Assembly (NCBI GenBank): GCA_019095985.1
Contig: CM032660.1
Location: 8,331,763-8,395,762 of the forward strand
Source: Streblospio benedicti
Taxonomy: Eukaryota; Annelida; Polychaeta; Spionida; Spionidae
Reading direction: 5' to 3'
Length of the DNA: 64,000 bases
Shown here: positions 47,552 through 59,439 of the stretch, one piece after another
How the letters are laid out: each line of letters starts with the position of its first letter
How positions within the stretch are numbered: position 1 is the stretch's first letter
The notes under the pieces: model-generated
The model's input: only the letters and a program-made list of their open reading frames with translations
What the model was told of the DNA's origin: nothing
Database searches by the model: none
Position numbers and translations under genes: made by a program

Positions 47552-47703
47552 GAGAAGAACCTCTCTATTATGACCACCAGAGGGACTGGCTACAAATGTT
47601 TGTTTTACAGTGGGTCTTTTCTGAAGGTTTGTTTGACCTCGATTAGTGATCTTATAGAGATGGTCTCAATAGAGAGGTGGTCTTACTGGGAGGTTCTACT
47701 GTA
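47552..47703 (+). mobile_element. MITE family 1 copy
   Basis: Left end GAAGAACCTCTCTATTATGA, right end GGGAGGTTCTACTGTA, with GGTCTCAATAGAGAGGTGGT before it. It lies only 136 bases from the previous copy in the same orientation, so the two may be nested neighbours or a local duplication. Confidence 0.9.
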
Positions 47704-49140
47704 ATTAAAATAACTACGTTTCCTATTATAGTGAGGTCCTCGCATTGACGATGTCCTACTGTATCAAGTTAGTATGAGTTCACATAAAGTGTACTTCTAC
47801 ACAGCTGTAGATACAAAGATCAGAGTACGATGTCTCTAAATGTCACGTTTTCAGCGTACGCGTTCTACTAAATTACAAAAAAACATGAGGCCCTTGTGAC
47901 AGGTGAGAAAAAAAAAACAACATCCATGTATATTTACGTAAGCCAATATATCTAACGGATACTGAACAGTGTGTAAGACTGAAAGCACGTTATAAAATCA
48001 TCCCAGTCTACTGTGTCATATGACAATTACGCAGGTCAAAGAGATGCGACTTATCAACTTTTGGTCGGGTGTGCGAAGGTTGTGAATTTCCAATTCAATT
48101 TTACGACTACGTGCGCATTTATGTCTTAATATAAATCTATTTTGAAGCCCATGCATTGCACTACTAAAGCATGCTACATTCCAGTAGATTAAAGATTCAG
48201 ATTCCAGCCTTTGCCACCCTTCTAATATGACTGGTATCGAGTAGAGATTCTTCCTAGCATATCAATTATCATCTTTGCTACAGGCTCCAATCACAATCTA
48301 GCCTGTTTACCATGTTCTTGATACACCTAGCACTATTTTCCTTCACTTTTGGTGACAAGTGTGTTTGTTTTGATAACACATGCTATCACACGCACAATCT
48401 CTATCTCCACCACAGGCGACAGGCTTGGCATTGACACTTGACATAGTATTTCTCTCTCACGTCCCTCATCCAATATTCCCTTGCATATTTTTTTCTCGGT
48501 TCAATTATACTACAATCCTTCTCACATGCACCTACGCCAGTGTAGAAGGACGTGACAGTGGCATTATTATAGATAACATTAAGGAGATTAAAAAGATATT
48601 CGTTGTGTTGGAGGAGTAAGAAATAAAGTAAGATAACTCATGTTAACCCATGTTTGACACAACCAATTTATGTACGTCCTTAATGTGGTTGAAGGAAAAT
48701 GAAAACCAATGGTATTTTGAACATCTCCTGTATCTTACTTGCCCATCTATCCGTGTCTTCGACCTTGTCACTGATACATCTACATACAGGGCAGTGTAAC
48801 TCACCAGTTACAGATCCAAACGCACGTGGAGGTTGGGTACACAATAACGATATCATGGGTTTCGCACACTCAAAAGTTTGCGGACCTGCCAAATTCTCAT
48901 GAAAATGAAATTATTCTGCAGAAAAGGGGCGTTGACACTGACCACAGTCGGGATGAGTCTATATCTAACGCAACCAACAGTTGGAAATTCGGCTAGTTCT
49001 GTTGACTTCTGCTGTGTGCAGATTGCTTTGAAACTCCCTCCTTTGGGTTTTATATTGCTCTGGGACGTCAATGATCTGGTGTAGATGTAAATTCGTCTGA
49101 GCGTATGGATAGTGAGGGTAGGCTTTGGAAATTATGTACC
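47704..49140. other. Spacer, nothing identified
   Basis: Short frames on both strands (48380-48619 +, 48680-48892 -, 48853-49071 -) have no recognisable domain. A possible trace of MITE family 2 (GGGTTTCGCACACTCAAAAG, GGACCTGCCA) lies at about 48857-48892. Confidence 0.45.
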
Positions 49141-49146
49141 TACATT

Positions 49147-49330
49147 TGCAGTAGAACCTCTCTATTAGGACGAACTTTGGGACCAGTGTTAACTGGTCTC
49201 AATAGAGGTGTGCTCTATACAGAGGTTCATTTAGGTAGCTTTATGAAGGTTTGAGACCGTAAAAAGTGGTCTTATTACAAAAAGAGGTGATCTCAATAGA
49301 GAGGTCGCCTTAATTGGAAGTTTAGCTGTA
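49147..49330 (+). mobile_element. MITE family 1 copy
   Basis: Left end TGCAGTAGAACCTCTCTATT, right end GGAAGTTTAGCTGTA. The interior keeps CTTTGGGACCAGTGTTAACT, CTTTATGAAGGTTTGAGACC and GTGGTCTTATTAC. Confidence 0.9.
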
Positions 49331-49334
49331 TATT

Positions 49335-50840
49335 TATTGCTGATGTCTCATTTTGTATCCTCTACAAGGCAAAACAAACGCAACTGAATAATCTAAGAAA
49401 CATTACAGAATTCACGAGTCCAGGAGAAATAGCTTTACTACAAGTGTACCCATGTCAACATGTCCCATATGACACATTCGGCAAACAAATCTAATCTACA
49501 AAGATATACGATTTTATGTTTCAGAGAACAAGAACTGTTGCTCGTATCGTGAGATCACGTGTTCACGATAATAAGTGAGGGATTTAACACCCAGTAAACA
49601 TTTGCTGTTGATACAAAGAGATCGTTAATTATGACCGGATTATCGTTGGTGGAGAGAAATACACTAATCTCTTTCCTGGTTCTTGTCAACCAAAGGAGTT
49701 AGGATCTCATGTTGTGGAGTATGTCTGTGGTAGTGTCATCTATAGCATAATGGAAAATTTATGTTCACAACAAGACATTTCTTGATGTATTGGTAAATTT
49801 GCCATTATATATTAAGCTTGCTTATACTTTGAACAGTTACTCAACTTTTGGCACGTGTGTAAATTATGTACACTATCAAAATTATACAACAATATATCAC
49901 CCAATTTCATAATGCAACTGTTATGATGTTTAGAAATGTATAGAAAATAATCCCCATTCTGAAAGAAAAAGCCTTCTCCTATCAATTCATCTATTTACAA
50001 GTAATTTGTAGGAATTGTGGTTTACAAGCATTTTTTGCAAACCGTACATAACCATGCAGTAGTCAGTGGGCCTCAAATAGTCTGATTAATAGTTGACACA
50101 GTAAATCTTTCGTGAATTGTACGCAGTACCATTTAATAGTTCACACCAGATCATTAGCATGATAAACACCACATTTTATACTACAGAATAATTAACATGT
50201 AAAATGAATTTACCCATAGTTTTTTAGATGTAAAGAATTCTATATCTAAGTCTTAAGGGCCGTATGGAATACCCACTGCCATGATTTGATTGTTGGTCCA
50301 CTACTTCAGTGGAAGTGGTTCAGGGTTCAACTCCTACTATACGTACACGGAGTGAAACAAAACAAACACAATAGCTTTCGCTTATTAGAAGGTTAGACTG
50401 CAAATTGGGGTGAGAGATAAGAGAATATATCACGGAATGTGGATTTTTACAGAATGAATGAGTGCAACGAACGAGGTCTGTTCAAATCCACACGAGGCGA
50501 GTGATTTTCTTATCGCTCTCTCCCATGCATATAACTACCTTTTCCTCCATGTTTAGGGACTACCTTTTAAGTATTAGTATTTCAGTTTCAATTCTAGTAG
50601 TGTATGAGATCAATGTTCCCGTCGAACCTCTCAGACAATCAGCTTCTAGTATAGTCAGCAAATGAGGGAGAAGCTGAAGTATTTTAATGAGGTTTTTCAT
50701 TTCAGTAAAAAATATCCTGCGTACATGCGAGCATGTGCGGTAATACTATAGATTGGTGTAGATCCCAATATCTGGAGATCGCCTTCCTAATTATGTTGTG
50801 CATAATTGCATAATTATGGGCGGTAAAAGGCTACAAAAAC
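49335..50840. other. Spacer, nothing identified
   Basis: No gene or repeat recognised. GGTTCAGGGTTCAACTCCTA near 50320 resembles a tRNA B box but no tRNA fold or A box fits around it. Confidence 0.45.
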
Positions 50841-50843
50841 CTT

Positions 50844-51025
50844 CACAGTAGAACCTCTCTATTAAGACCTCCCAGGGGACTGGCACTCAGTGGTCTCAAT
50901 AGGGAAGTGGTCTCTTTATGGAGGTTTGCGATTGTCTCCTTTTGAAGGGTTTGGATTTTGAGAAACTGTCTTAATATAGATGTGGTCTTACTGCAGATGT
51001 GTTCTTATTTGGAGGTTCTAATGTA
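50844..51025 (+). mobile_element. MITE family 1 copy
   Basis: Left end CACAGTAGAACCTCTCTATT, right end GGAGGTTCTAATGTA. The interior has GGACTGGCACTCAGTGGTCT and TTTTGAAGGGTTTGG. Confidence 0.9.
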
Positions 51026-51029
51026 TGCT

Positions 51030-53030
51030 CTAATGAAACATCAGGTTTCAGCGCGCATGGACTTTTGAATGGAGGCAATTTACTTTAAAATGAGATCATT
51101 AAAATATCAATCTGCAATTATCGCCACAGTACAAAAGATTGGTGATTTCTTTTTCATCTGTTGCATAATAAGCACAAGTGATTGTAAGTTACTTTTTTCT
51201 AATCAGTTGATGTTAATTTTGGTGGGAAAATAATCAAGAGGAAACAGCGCGAGTGCGATTCATTGGAAAGGAAGTTGATGTGGACAGGAGTCGAATCGAG
51301 TTGTAACAAAACGACCTGTTGAGGTGTGTACTTCCTGACCCCGAATGTTACGTAATGTGTTGTAAGTTCCTTTCAGTTTCTATGAATTTTGATTGCTAAT
51401 ATCTCTATAATGAGGGGGGTCATATAGCAAAAATGTGATTGGTGATTTGCCCTAAATCGTGAGCTTCAATTGTGAATTGCCTGTATGTGAAATGTGATGA
51501 AAATGTGATGCAACCTATTCAATTAGAACTCATGGGGATTGATGAAAGACAATGAAATGTATTGGAGACTGGTGATTTAGAGAAAAATAATGATGGTGAA
51601 TGGATTTCCATCAAGGCTAAATACCCCTTTCTACAATGAAGAGACCACCTCTATGATAGGGCCTTTCTTAATGTGTAAAACCTGTCTAGAGAGATCACAT
51701 CTATGGTGTCGCCACTTAAGTTCGGTCCCAAATGATGGCCTTAATAGTGCGGTTCATCGTCGGTCTACGGGAATCTCTTTTACCGTGCACATACCTAAGT
51801 ATATTCAGTGTTACAATAACTGTGTAGATGTGAGATATGACGATGGATGCGATTTCACTGTTAACAAATTAATAGAATATCACTATGCATGGACCAAAGA
51901 TATAATAGTGATGGTCTTAATCATTCACGCATGCGCACCAGGTGCATGCAACAGTGCGCTTCAAAAACTAATCATGAGTTGTATTTTTCACAGTTATGAT
52001 GCTCTTTTCATGCTAAACAAAGATAGTCTCTATCTAGCGTGCTTCATAAATACATATGCTATTACAAATGGCCGTGTACAAAGAGCTATTCAAAATTTCG
52101 CACCCTCAAATGAGGGCTGGGAGTCTAAACAGTTTGTACAGGAAAAATCATCCCATTGCAATATAATATAATGTGAAATATTTAAAAACATTAAAATAAG
52201 CATTCTTTTGGTGAATACAGACACTTCAGACAAACAACCACCTGTCCTTGGTGTCTATTTTCACTGCCAGAGGGCGGGTGAGTGTCGCCGATAGAGGGCG
52301 ACAACAGACGGGGGCAAAGGTCACACAAGTCACGTGTGGCTTTTGGCTACAAACTGAACCCTTTACAAATTGAACAAAAATGCCTGATAACACTTCTTCC
52401 TTTCAATGCTAGATACTATAATCGTAATGATTTACGAGACGGCTTTACTCTGTCAAGGTCGGTCAAATTGTCATTCCACTATATTAGGGACACTAACTAC
52501 TGTATGGTTTTGTACAGTTTGCAGAAATGCTTGTGCACCACAATTCATACTAATTGCTTGCACAGAGATGAAGTAATAGGGGAAAGATTGTTTTTACACT
52601 GGTGATCTTCTACACGTATCTGTTAAAACATGATAACAATATGCTCATTATGTTTAAAAGCTATCCATCGCTTTTAATGATTAGGGTAAGCACAAAGCAA
52701 GGTAAAGTGACAACCTAGCCTTGAGTTGGGTGGGCAAAAGCACAGGTTACACCTTGCAGGCTGCACTAGCCCGAGGGCTGGCTATCGTATGGCACCTGGT
52801 CCCATTTGGGCGAAGTCCTACCCACTTAGGCGGTCCATTTAACAAAGCCGGATTGTTTGTGTTGGCGGAATAAGATACTAGTGGTAAAACAAGCCCCAGA
52901 ACAAGTGGCTCTTTCACAGTGCAAAATTGGAGAAGAAAGGAAGCCGCTTTGTTCAGAACAGTAAAAAACGTTCATTTGTATATTACGATTTGTTGGTTTA
53001 TCTATATCTGTCTTTCTTACGTTCAATATA
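51030..53030. other. Spacer with a decayed MITE trace, no supportable gene
   Basis: The 193-codon + frame at 51590-52171 is the longest non-repeat frame here, but its start (about 51612-51750) is decayed MITE family 1 sequence (GAGACCACCTCTATGATAGG) and the rest has no motif. The 107-codon frame at 52282-52605 is also unrecognised. Confidence 0.45.
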
Positions 53031-53035
53031 CAATG

Positions 53036-53229
53036 TACAGTAGAGCACAATGGATTACGACCAGTGGATGGATGAACTCAAGTAGTCTCAATCCAGATAG
53101 ATGGTCTTGTATATATTATTATTTGAGGTTTACATATAGGCCTCTTTATGAACGCTGGGGCCATAAACATGGTCTTGTGATGGAGGTTGTCTAATTCTAG
53201 AGGTATTCTTAATTGGATGTTGTACTGTA
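53036..53229 (+). mobile_element. MITE family 1, diverged copy
   Basis: Left end TACAGTAGAGCACAATGGAT, right end TTGGATGTTGTACTGTA. CTCTTTATGAACGCTGGGGC and GGTCTTGTGATGGAGGTTGT are family motifs with many changes. Confidence 0.75.
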
Positions 53230-53234
53230 ATTTG

Positions 53235-54170
53235 GCATATGTATGCTTATGGTAAGATGTACATGCATAAATAATTGGTATTGAATGTTGATCATTGTGA
53301 ATAAGTAGGTCAGATATCGGCGGAAACCTTATAAGGTCCTTCTGTTACTAAGATTCATAAATATAATTACAACACAACACAAATATAGATTCAAAGATTT
53401 TATGAGATTTGTTATTTCTTCTTGCCATTGCTATTTGTAAAAATGAACGCAAAGCTTTGTACTAACGATCCCTTATTTACTTTATTTGATTTATTAACTG
53501 TTCGGGAATCGAACTACTTGTTAATGATTTGTGAACTCCCTATTTTCGGTAACGGAAGCACTTATTTTCCCCGCCACTAATATCAAAGAAAAAATAATCA
53601 AAGAATTCTTCAATAAGACTTTTTACATGGATTTTCATTTCTAATTTCCGTCCCCCTGTCTGCCCATTCCATTGTTGCAAAACAAACTATAAATTCATGA
53701 TAAGTGTCATAGCTTACCTATACTTGCGCCGGTTATAAGCTTCCGTAGTTGATATCCATAACGTCAATGCAATCCTTGCTATATCCACCAGATCCATTTT
53801 CACCAATTGTACGTATAATAAAGGTTAAATGATCACACAAAGAACGGTCAGCACCAGGAAACTGTGCACTGGAGCTTAGTAATTGATTGTTTCACTGATA
53901 TTGTATCTAAGCCCTCATATTCGCGTCTCAATCATAGGTTCGTCCATTACTGTTGATAAGAAATGTTTTGTATATTCCTGTTTTATATGCATATTAATCA
54001 CATTTCCTAAACTGATAGCGACCACGGCACCAATTTATTGTCGTATATAATTTACTTACTGGATGTTGCACACATTGTACATACAATTAAATCTTTTGCC
54101 ATAGTATGTTATGTATAAAAAAAGCTCTCAAATATGAGGAGATCAAGAAGAAATATAAGACTTTGAGGGA
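53235..54170. other. Spacer, nothing identified
   Basis: AT-rich, with no recognisable content. Confidence 0.45.
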
Positions 54171-54177
54171 CTGTAGT

Positions 54178-54242
54178 GGAGCAGCAGCGCCCAAAAAACT
54201 AGCATATCTAGAGGGGTAACCCAAACCGAAATAACCACATTT
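54178..54242 (+). repeat. Dispersed repeat R5, copy 2
   Basis: See the copy at 46368. It has GCAGCAGCGCCCAAAAAACT, then TCTAGAGGGGTAACCCAAAC and CGAAATAACCACAT. Confidence 0.75.
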
Positions 54243-54816
54243 ATCCTCCATCATAAAATCATGCAGGAGTAACCTAATAGGTCTACTAGAAGACAAATGC
54301 GTGGATGATATTTTAATGCGAGTGCAGTAGTGAGGAGAAACAGGCAGACGACAAACACTAACACTAACACTAACACCACCACGTAAATACAGCAGAGCCT
54401 CCAACTAGATCACACCAAAAAGAAAACACCAGCATCCTACAAAACTCAGAAATTGCTTAGACAGCCCCCCTACCCCCACACCTATAGTTTGCATTGTAAC
54501 AAGACCCATCCCCTCGCATGAAGCTCAGAAGGGCGTTGCGAATTTTCTCTTAACTCAAAGTTAATAGTATTTCCACTCAACATGATGATAACAACAGTGT
54601 AAAGACGTTGGTTACATAGAATGTTGGCTAATTTGAACATTTACTATCATCCTTACATATTCGAAATAGCGAGGTTTTACTGCATAAATGAGTGTGTCAG
54701 ACAAGCAAGAAATATTAAAAACAAGCAATATGAGTGAGATTAAGCGAGCTGACATCTCGGTGCCGAGCACCAACATTAATTACAGACATCTACTGCGAGG
54801 GCAGCACTGTATCCTG

Positions 54817-54971
54817 TACAGTCGAGCCTCCAATTAAGACCACCTCTATAATAAGAGAACTTTTCACGACCCCAATCCTTCATAAAGCTACAAACATGAA
54901 TCCCTGTACAGAGGCCACCTCTCTACTGAGACCACCTAACAAGGTGGTCCTAATAGAGAGGTTATACTGTA
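54817..54971 (-). mobile_element. MITE family 1 copy
   Basis: Ends TACAGTCGAGCCTCCAATTA and GAGAGGTTATACTGTA. The interior (GACCACCTCTATAATAAGAG, CACGACCCCAATCCTTCATA) is the complement of the layout in most other copies, so this one is inserted in reverse. Confidence 0.85.
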
Positions 54972-55481
54972 TATCGATTTTACAGCAATGCGGGATTATT
55001 ATTTATTGGTTACAAAACTGCAAAACCCTCGACTGTTGCTACATTGAAACTTTTAGCCAAAACGTTGGCACTTGACGTTTCTCTCATGTGGAGAGAGCTC
55101 ATTCATAACTCTCAGGCCAACACAGTTGGAGCTGGTGACACTATTATGCTACTATGGGTTATTTTCACGCGTGGGTCATGTTGGAGCGAAACCGAGGCTC
55201 GTTGTTAGTGATCACCATGTGGAAAAAAGTGCTAGGCTCGTTCAACCAGGCTATGGATTGCATGCATATTCTGTATTGCGTGGACTTAACAACATAGTCT
55301 GGTTGATCGAGATTAGAAAATGCACAAATCCCAAGTTTTACGTGGATTTTGCAGCTAAACGCACCGTTCAGAAGTTTATCGGTTAAAAGTAGTCGTGAAA
55401 CACCCGTCATACGAAAAACGCAAATGTATGAAAATGACCAATTTAATGCCACCCCATCTGAATCATTCAAGGGTTGGCATA

Positions 55482-55687
55482 TGCAGATCCAGCCCCCCCC
55501 CCCACGACCCCAGTCCTTCCCCACCAAAATACTTCATTTTTCATCGACCACGCGTACGAAGCCCATGACATTGCGTAAGTGCGACCAACTCTGAGAATCA
55601 GATGTCCTGAAGTCAAATTGCTTGACATCTGACACTCAGAGTGACCCCCCCCCCCACACACACTTTCCAAAAAACGTGGATCTGCCA
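55482..55687. mobile_element. MITE family 2 copy
   Basis: Left end TGCAGATCCAGCCCCCCC, right end ACGTGGATCTGCCA, with C runs near both. The core CACGCGTACGAAGCCCATGA is shared with the copy at 57999. The interior also has a local inverted pair (CTCTGAGAATCAGATGTC and GACATCTGACACTCAGAG). Confidence 0.75.
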
Positions 55688-55691
55688 TTGG

Positions 55692-55843
55692 TTGGCATCA
55701 TGTGGTCTCAATAAAGGCGTACTTATATTATGGAAGGTTATAGCGGTATACATATGAAGACTTGAGACCACAATATACATCTATGGTCTTATAATAGAGA
55801 TGGTTTAGATACAAAGGTAGTGTTAAATGATTGTCCTACTGTA
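55692..55843 (+). mobile_element. MITE family 1, decayed copy
   Basis: It abuts the right end of the MITE family 2 copy. It keeps TGTGGTCTCAATAAAGGCGT, GGTCTTATAATAGAGATGGT and the end TCCTACTGTA. Confidence 0.6.
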
Positions 55844-55849
55844 CCGAGA

Positions 55850-57540
55850 ATGATGAGTTACTAGTCTGGTTTCATGTTAGCAATAAATAATAGCACTAAA
55901 CCACAATATTAAAGAAACCTATTTCTTAAATAGACGACAATTGAGATATCAGAACGACAGAACCTCTATTAACTTCATCTTTCCATTTTTGATATCACTT
56001 GATTTCAAATGGCAAAACAATCATGTTACCAACAGATTGATTTCACTTGTTAATCCCTGAGATAATCCCCACTCAAATGCATCTATCCAGCATGAAAAAG
56101 TGTGTTTTTGTATCCACATTACCAATCACGGAACCTTGTGGTCTTAATTTGATTTTTTTGCACCTCTCGGCACTGCTCCAAAACCATCGGAAAAGCACGT
56201 TCTCTATTAGACTAATTTTGCCCAAAGTCTGACTTTAATCGCAAGCTCTGAAATCATGTCCATATCTTAGTAAACTTTTATATTAGGGCACTTTCTTCTT
56301 CCGTGCCACTAATATTCTTAGAGTTCCATGCTACAGGGATTTTTGCCTGGGTTTGTTACGGGTATGAAACCAATGAAAATTAGTTCAGAAAGTTCACGGA
56401 TCATATGGCCAACACATGTGAAAGGTCACAGGCAGATCGAGAACAATCCAAAATTTTTATTTTCATGGGCGTTTTGGCATGTCCAGGATCTTTCGCAAGT
56501 TTGAAACCCATGATCTTCAAACCCTTTCCAGATAACCTGGACATACCGGAAAAAAGTGGTCAGCTCTTAGTTATGGTAATAAGGCAGACGATCTTAGTTC
56601 TAATAACGCGAAGATTAGATCTTGTTCACCTTTTTAATATAGTGCCTGTATAGAAGAAATATGCATGTGTATTGTGTCCATAAATAAAGATTTTTCAATG
56701 TGTCACATTTACAGGTAAAAGTAGTTAGTAGGGCGTAGAGAGATTTGGATGTAAGGTACTGTCCAGTCAATTTAGCTATTGTGACCGTGGAAATAAGTCC
56801 ACAGTCTCTACACCTACAACTGGCCAAATTATGAAAAAAAAATCTAAAATTGCCATTTTTGTGTGGGGATTTCGGCACCTCTGCAAGAATTCAGAAATAT
56901 ACAGATCTATGAATTCCAGTGGATGCACTCACTTTTCTTTATTGAAAACAAGGATCTGCCAGTGGTCGGTGCAGTGTATTGGAGAACAGATGAAATAGAA
57001 ATCATCAAAGCATGTTCAACAAATTGTGGTAACAGCTACCCGATACACATTATAGATACCTATCATATTTAGACATTACAGGAATTTGATTGACCTTGGT
57101 TACGTAGTGGGTGCGTTATAGTTCTGATAGACGTGTAAACATGTTTTATATGTGCAATATGTTTGTTTTGTCTTCAATACAAACTCATAGAAACCATTGC
57201 ACATGCACAAATGTCTAACGTGTTTTCATATATATTTTCACCATATGGAATATGTGATAGTCTTTATATAGGTCAGCTTTTGACCTTCAACTGATATACA
57301 TGAGGATGTCTGAATAATTGTACTGTGGTGTGAGACATTAACACTTCATAGTCTTAGTCTTGTGATAAGCACACACATTCTTTCAACAAGCGTATGGTGT
57401 TCATTATTCTAAGAGGGTTTCAAGACAAATATGCAAACGTACACTATCCTAGTAACATATCTTCACGCAGTTTGCATCATTACGGAAGCTAAACAAGAGG
57501 GTGTCAATAAATAATACTGTTATAATTCTTACTAATTGAT
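55850..57540. other. Spacer, no supportable gene
   Basis: Frames at 56405-56653 (+) and 56863-57072 (+) show no motif. GTATGAAACCAATGAAAATT (about 56360) and GGATCTGCCAGTGG (about 56953) resemble parts of MITE family 2, so decayed copies are probably present. Confidence 0.4.
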
Positions 57541-57543
57541 TTG

Positions 57544-57549
57544 TTTATT
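57544..57549 (-). terminator. Candidate polyadenylation signal for the RING/MIB gene
   Basis: AATAAA on the - strand, 256 bases beyond the TGA at 57805. Only its position supports it. Confidence 0.35.
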
Positions 57550-57804
57550 CAAGCGTCACCTTGCCTATGAATAACAGCCTTAGAATATTACAAGTTAAAG
57601 TATAACCAGGCAGACTTTTTAGACACAGTCAGTACTTACAATACATAAAACGTTAACTTACATGTACCATATACATGTATTACAATTATCTGTAATGCCA
57701 ATATGTAATCTGTAAAAAAAACAAAAAAAAAACACACAAAAAAAACAATATTCAGGCCTTCAATAGAAAGGTTGCACTGTACATCATTGAAAGCAATTAC
57801 ATGA

Positions 57805-59428
57805 TCACAGGTGCGTACAGGGTGTATCAGCGAGGCGGAGACGGTAGTTGCCTGGCTCCATCCTGTAGCCGACGGTGCCTCGCCCGGGCTTCTTGTCCCA
57901 GCGGACGTGCACCACGCCAGCGTGCTCCAGGACGGCCATCACGGTGCCCTCACCGCCCGGGCCGCCGTCATCCTGCAGGAGGGAGAGTCGTGCACATAGG
58001 CAGATCCAGAGGGGGGTGATATCAGGGGGTTTCTACCAAATACTTCAGACAGGGATTTTGCCATGTTTGCCATTGATCGCGCTTACGAAACCAATGCAAT
58101 TCCTTGAATGCAAGCCCCCCCCCCTTCTGAAAACCTCGATCTGCCAGTGTAGTGGATATCTTAGTGATACGAAAAGGCAGTGATGGCAGAGAAGTTTGAA
58201 ATTTGAATATAAGTGAGTAGGCCTATCCGAGGTTACCTATAAATAGCCTTGTAGTATCAAACTTTAGTATGATTAAAGTATTCTTCAATAGGCTAATATG
58301 TCTAAGCCCCACTGGTTAATATGTGTTTGTTTCGGTTCTGCTTTAACTATCATTCATAATGACACGGGGATAGGGCTATTCGAACTCACTACCTCCCCCG
58401 ACCCGCGGATGTGCTTATTAAGTAAACGTCCACACGAATGACTGTTTAAATTGGATATATCTAGAAATTTTATGAGTCAACACTTAAACAGCCTGGTACT
58501 GGGGCATTACGAACATCCGCATCACTTACCATCCAGTACCTCGGCCAGTCCCGTCCCCTAGTCACTATGGCTCCGGGCACCATGAGGGCTCTCTGCTCAG
58601 CCAGGGGCAGCGGCTCTACAACACGGCACATGTACACGTGACCACGCTATGTGTAGCTAGTTGTATTATTATTATTGGTGATTTCTTGGTGACAAAATAT
58701 CTAGGGCACCTCTACCTATGTGACACAGCAATATATTATAACTACAAGAATTACTCATTCTATAACTTAAAAAACGCCCCCCCCCGCCACACGATTGCAA
58801 TACCAACCAAAATAACTAGCACAAAAAAACAAGCACCCACAAAGAAAAAAAGAAAGAAAAAAAAGACAACAAAAAAGAAGACAAGCAGCTTACCGTTGCT
58901 GGTATACGTAGCCCCCGTATGTCTGTCAGTCTCTAAATATTCTTCAATTGTAGTCACCCAGTGCTGTGGATGATCTCCCACAGCAAAACACCGTGCTATA
59001 CACTTCCCACACAGAAACACATCGCAGGTATAGCAGTGGTGGGTTGCGTGGACGCCGTGCCCTGTACAAGTGCGAATTGTGGCTTTCTTACCAAGTTCCT
59101 GCTTTGGAATAATGCTGGAAAGTGCCATGACTTTCTCCATCAGCTGCATTTTCTCCACGTTGTTTGCCAGCTCGTCCACATCATCTAATGATATGATGGT
59201 CTTCCGCTTGCAGAAAGGACAGCAGAATGACCTATCTGCACAGTCTACCTTATTGTCTTCATTATATTTAACACAATTAATGAGGCAGCTGCGGCAAATA
59301 GAGTGAGCGCACGGCAGAACCTTCGGGTTTCTAGTCTCTCTATTGTATAACTCGTAACATATCCCGCACGTGAAGTCATCCAAAAAGTAGCCTAACATTT
59401 GTTCTTCATGATTTCCACCATTGGCCAT
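57805..59428 (-). CDS. RING/B-box/MIB-HERC2 protein, predicted E3 ubiquitin ligase, three exons
   Basis: Exons on the - strand are 59428-58894, 58615-58530 and 57972-57805. The donors are ACG|GTAAGC and ATG|GTAAGT, and the acceptors GTTGTAG and CCTGCAG. The phases join into 262 residues plus TGA. Residues 21-73 form a C3HC4 RING (Cys21, Cys24, Cys40, His42, Cys45, Cys48, Cys70, Cys73), which in this family recruits a ubiquitin-loaded E2. Residues 121-156 form a type 2 B-box (Cys121, His124, Cys132, Cys135, Cys140, Cys143, His153, His156). Residues about 190-252 read MVPGAIVTRGRDWPRYW, then GGEGTVMAVLE, VVHVRWD and GYRMEPGNYRLRLA. This matches the MIB/HERC2 domain of Mind bomb and HERC2, which binds protein partners. 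No coiled coil or C-terminal SPRY/NHL region of ordinary TRIMs is present. The last exon is much more GC-rich than its surroundings. The protein could continue if a donor before the TGA is used. Targets are unknown. Confidence 0.85.
57999..58146. mobile_element. MITE family 2 copy in intron 2 of the RING/MIB gene
   Basis: Left end GGCAGATCCAGAGGGGGG, right end CCCCCCCC then TCGATCTGCCA. The core CGCGCTTACGAAACCAATGC is shared with the copy at 55482. It starts 27 bases from exon 3, so it has pushed into the acceptor region and may include or displace the branch point. Confidence 0.75.
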
Positions 59429-59439
59429 TTTGAAGTGGA

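Noticed and set aside
50310-50345. tRNA B-box-like GGTTCAACTCC
   Set aside because: No A box at the right distance and no cloverleaf can be drawn.
51590-52171. 193-codon open frame on the + strand
   Set aside because: Its first 50 or so codons are decayed MITE sequence and the rest has no motif, conserved start context or splice support.
52282-52605. 107-codon frame with LRDGFTLSRS
   Set aside because: It faintly recalls a motif of some retroelement proteins, but nothing around it supports that reading.
58638-58973. 111-codon + frame with a lysine/threonine-rich tail
   Set aside because: It is antisense to intron 1 and exon 1 of the RING/MIB gene and its tail is A-rich simple sequence.
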